From JBDSTZ01 sp039927975 (GTDB lineage Bacteria; Pseudomonadota; Gammaproteobacteria; Burkholderiales; Burkholderiaceae_D): DNA of 7,619 nucleotides. The stretch is from positions 1 to 7,619 of the forward strand of contig JBDSTZ010000223.1 of the NCBI GenBank assembly GCA_039927975.1, given 5' to 3'. Under the pieces are notes generated by a model. That model was not told where the DNA came from. It made no database searches and saw only the letters and a list, made by a program, of their open reading frames with translations. Positions 6,521-7,619 of this stretch are shown here, in pieces. Position 1 is the stretch's first letter. The number at the start of each line of letters is the position of its first letter. Position numbers and translations under genes: made by a program.

Positions 6521-6535
6521 AGAGGATTTTGGCTT

Positions 6536-6577
6536 GAGCGGGAACGACAGGTGTTCCCGCCTGCGCCGTAACGACAG
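6536..6577. repeat. Two degraded dRS3-like copies in the orientation of B
   Basis: Positions 6536-6550 (gagcgggaacgacag) repeat only the right half of copy B. Positions 6554-6577 repeat copy B at 22 of 24 positions, but two substitutions in the right arm break its palindrome. They look like decayed copies or products of recombination between copies. Confidence 0.6.
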
Positions 6578-6604
6578 GAACGAATAAAACCCATGTGGCA
6601 TCGG

Positions 6605-6646
6605 TTTCAAATCCCATAATACGAAACGTCATATCGTAATTTGAAA
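6605..6646. promoter_or_regulatory. Inverted repeats overlapping the aceE promoter: probable operator
   Basis: TTTCAAAT (6605-6612) is the exact inverse of ATTTGAAA (6639-6646), and TACGA (6620-6624) is the inverse of TCGTA (6634-6638) between them. ATAATACGAAA (6616-6626) is also loosely repeated directly as GTAATTTGAAA (6636-6646), 20 bases on, or about two helical turns. The right arm contains the -35 hexamer, so a bound protein would block polymerase. The regulator is unknown; it does not resemble the E. coli PdhR site as I recall it. Confidence 0.5.
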
Positions 6647-6669
6647 TTAAGTAAAACTACTGATAGAAT
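6641..6669 (+). promoter_or_regulatory. aceE promoter, sigma70 type
   Basis: TTGAAA (6641-6646) and TAGAAT (6664-6669) are separated by 17 bases, each one mismatch from consensus, with TGA just before the -10 box (extended -10 element). Transcription should start near 6676, leaving an 84-base leader before aceE. Confidence 0.7.
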
Positions 6670-6744
6670 CGCCAACACGACAGCTTTGTAATAGTAAATA
6701 ATCAGCAAAACCATCGCCGCCGGTCATTGGATCGCGCGCCAACC

Positions 6745-6751
6745 AAAGGAG
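6745..6751 (+). promoter_or_regulatory. aceE ribosome binding site
   Basis: AAAGGAG lies 8 bases before the ATG at 6760. This strong, well-spaced site fixes the aceE start. Confidence 0.85.
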
Positions 6752-6759
6752 ACGCATTA

Positions 6760-7619
<860 letters not shown>

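Larger units (their letters stand above)
6299..6759. other. Divergent folD-aceE intergenic region
   Basis: This 461-bp region has no convincing gene. From left to right it holds a folD -10-like box, a GC-only run of GGC repeats (about 6338-6357), a cluster of dRS3-like palindromes (6445-6577), an AT-rich block with an inverted repeat (6605-6646), the aceE promoter (6641-6669) and the aceE leader. The sharp change from GC-rich to AT-rich at about 6600 marks the regulatory block. Confidence 0.7.

Noticed and set aside
6445..6577. CRISPR array
   Set aside because: The repeats are palindromic, in mixed orientation, with unequal spacers and decayed copies, and no cas gene is present.

Overview
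The window reads as chromosome of a GC-rich betaproteobacterium, most likely Burkholderiales and probably Oxalobacteraceae (Massilia/Duganella/Janthinobacterium-like). This rests on protein character, on folD lying divergent from the pyruvate dehydrogenase aceE gene, and on holC with its small partner in one dense run. No species can be named from this sequence alone.

Layout. Positions 1-123 are the right end of an IS256-family insertion sequence: the last 28 transposase codons, then a terminal inverted repeat. Positions 124-269 look like the 3' end of a group II intron (domains V and VI, ending ..CCGAT), so the IS appears to have landed in the intron and left its tail. Positions 271-317 form a long interrupted hairpin just beyond the stop codon of the next gene. 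A minus-strand gene for a periplasmic branched-chain amino-acid/amide-binding protein follows (322-1458). Its upstream spacer carries a dRS3-like palindrome.

Positions 1755-6298 hold a tightly packed minus-strand run, in transcription order: folD, an M3 oligopeptidase (prlC/opdA type), a secreted DUF4124-glutaredoxin protein, holC (DNA polymerase III chi) and a small coiled-coil protein. The last three genes overlap by their stop and start codons, which suggests translational coupling. The run joins one-carbon metabolism, peptide breakdown, envelope thiol chemistry and replication, so it is probably a housekeeping operon rather than one pathway.

Positions 6299-6759 are a 461-bp divergent intergenic region. 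It contains a -10-like box for folD, a cluster of dRS3-like repeats (two intact copies head to head plus two degraded ones), and a strong sigma70-type promoter for aceE whose -35 box lies inside an inverted repeat, a likely operator. aceE begins at 6760 and runs off the window after 286 intact codons.

Most of the window is ordinary housekeeping sequence; no defence, CRISPR or clearly new system is visible. The points worth a second look are the nested mobile-element scar against the hairpin, the repeat cluster, the palindrome over the aceE promoter, and the coupled holC/small-protein/secreted-glutaredoxin set.
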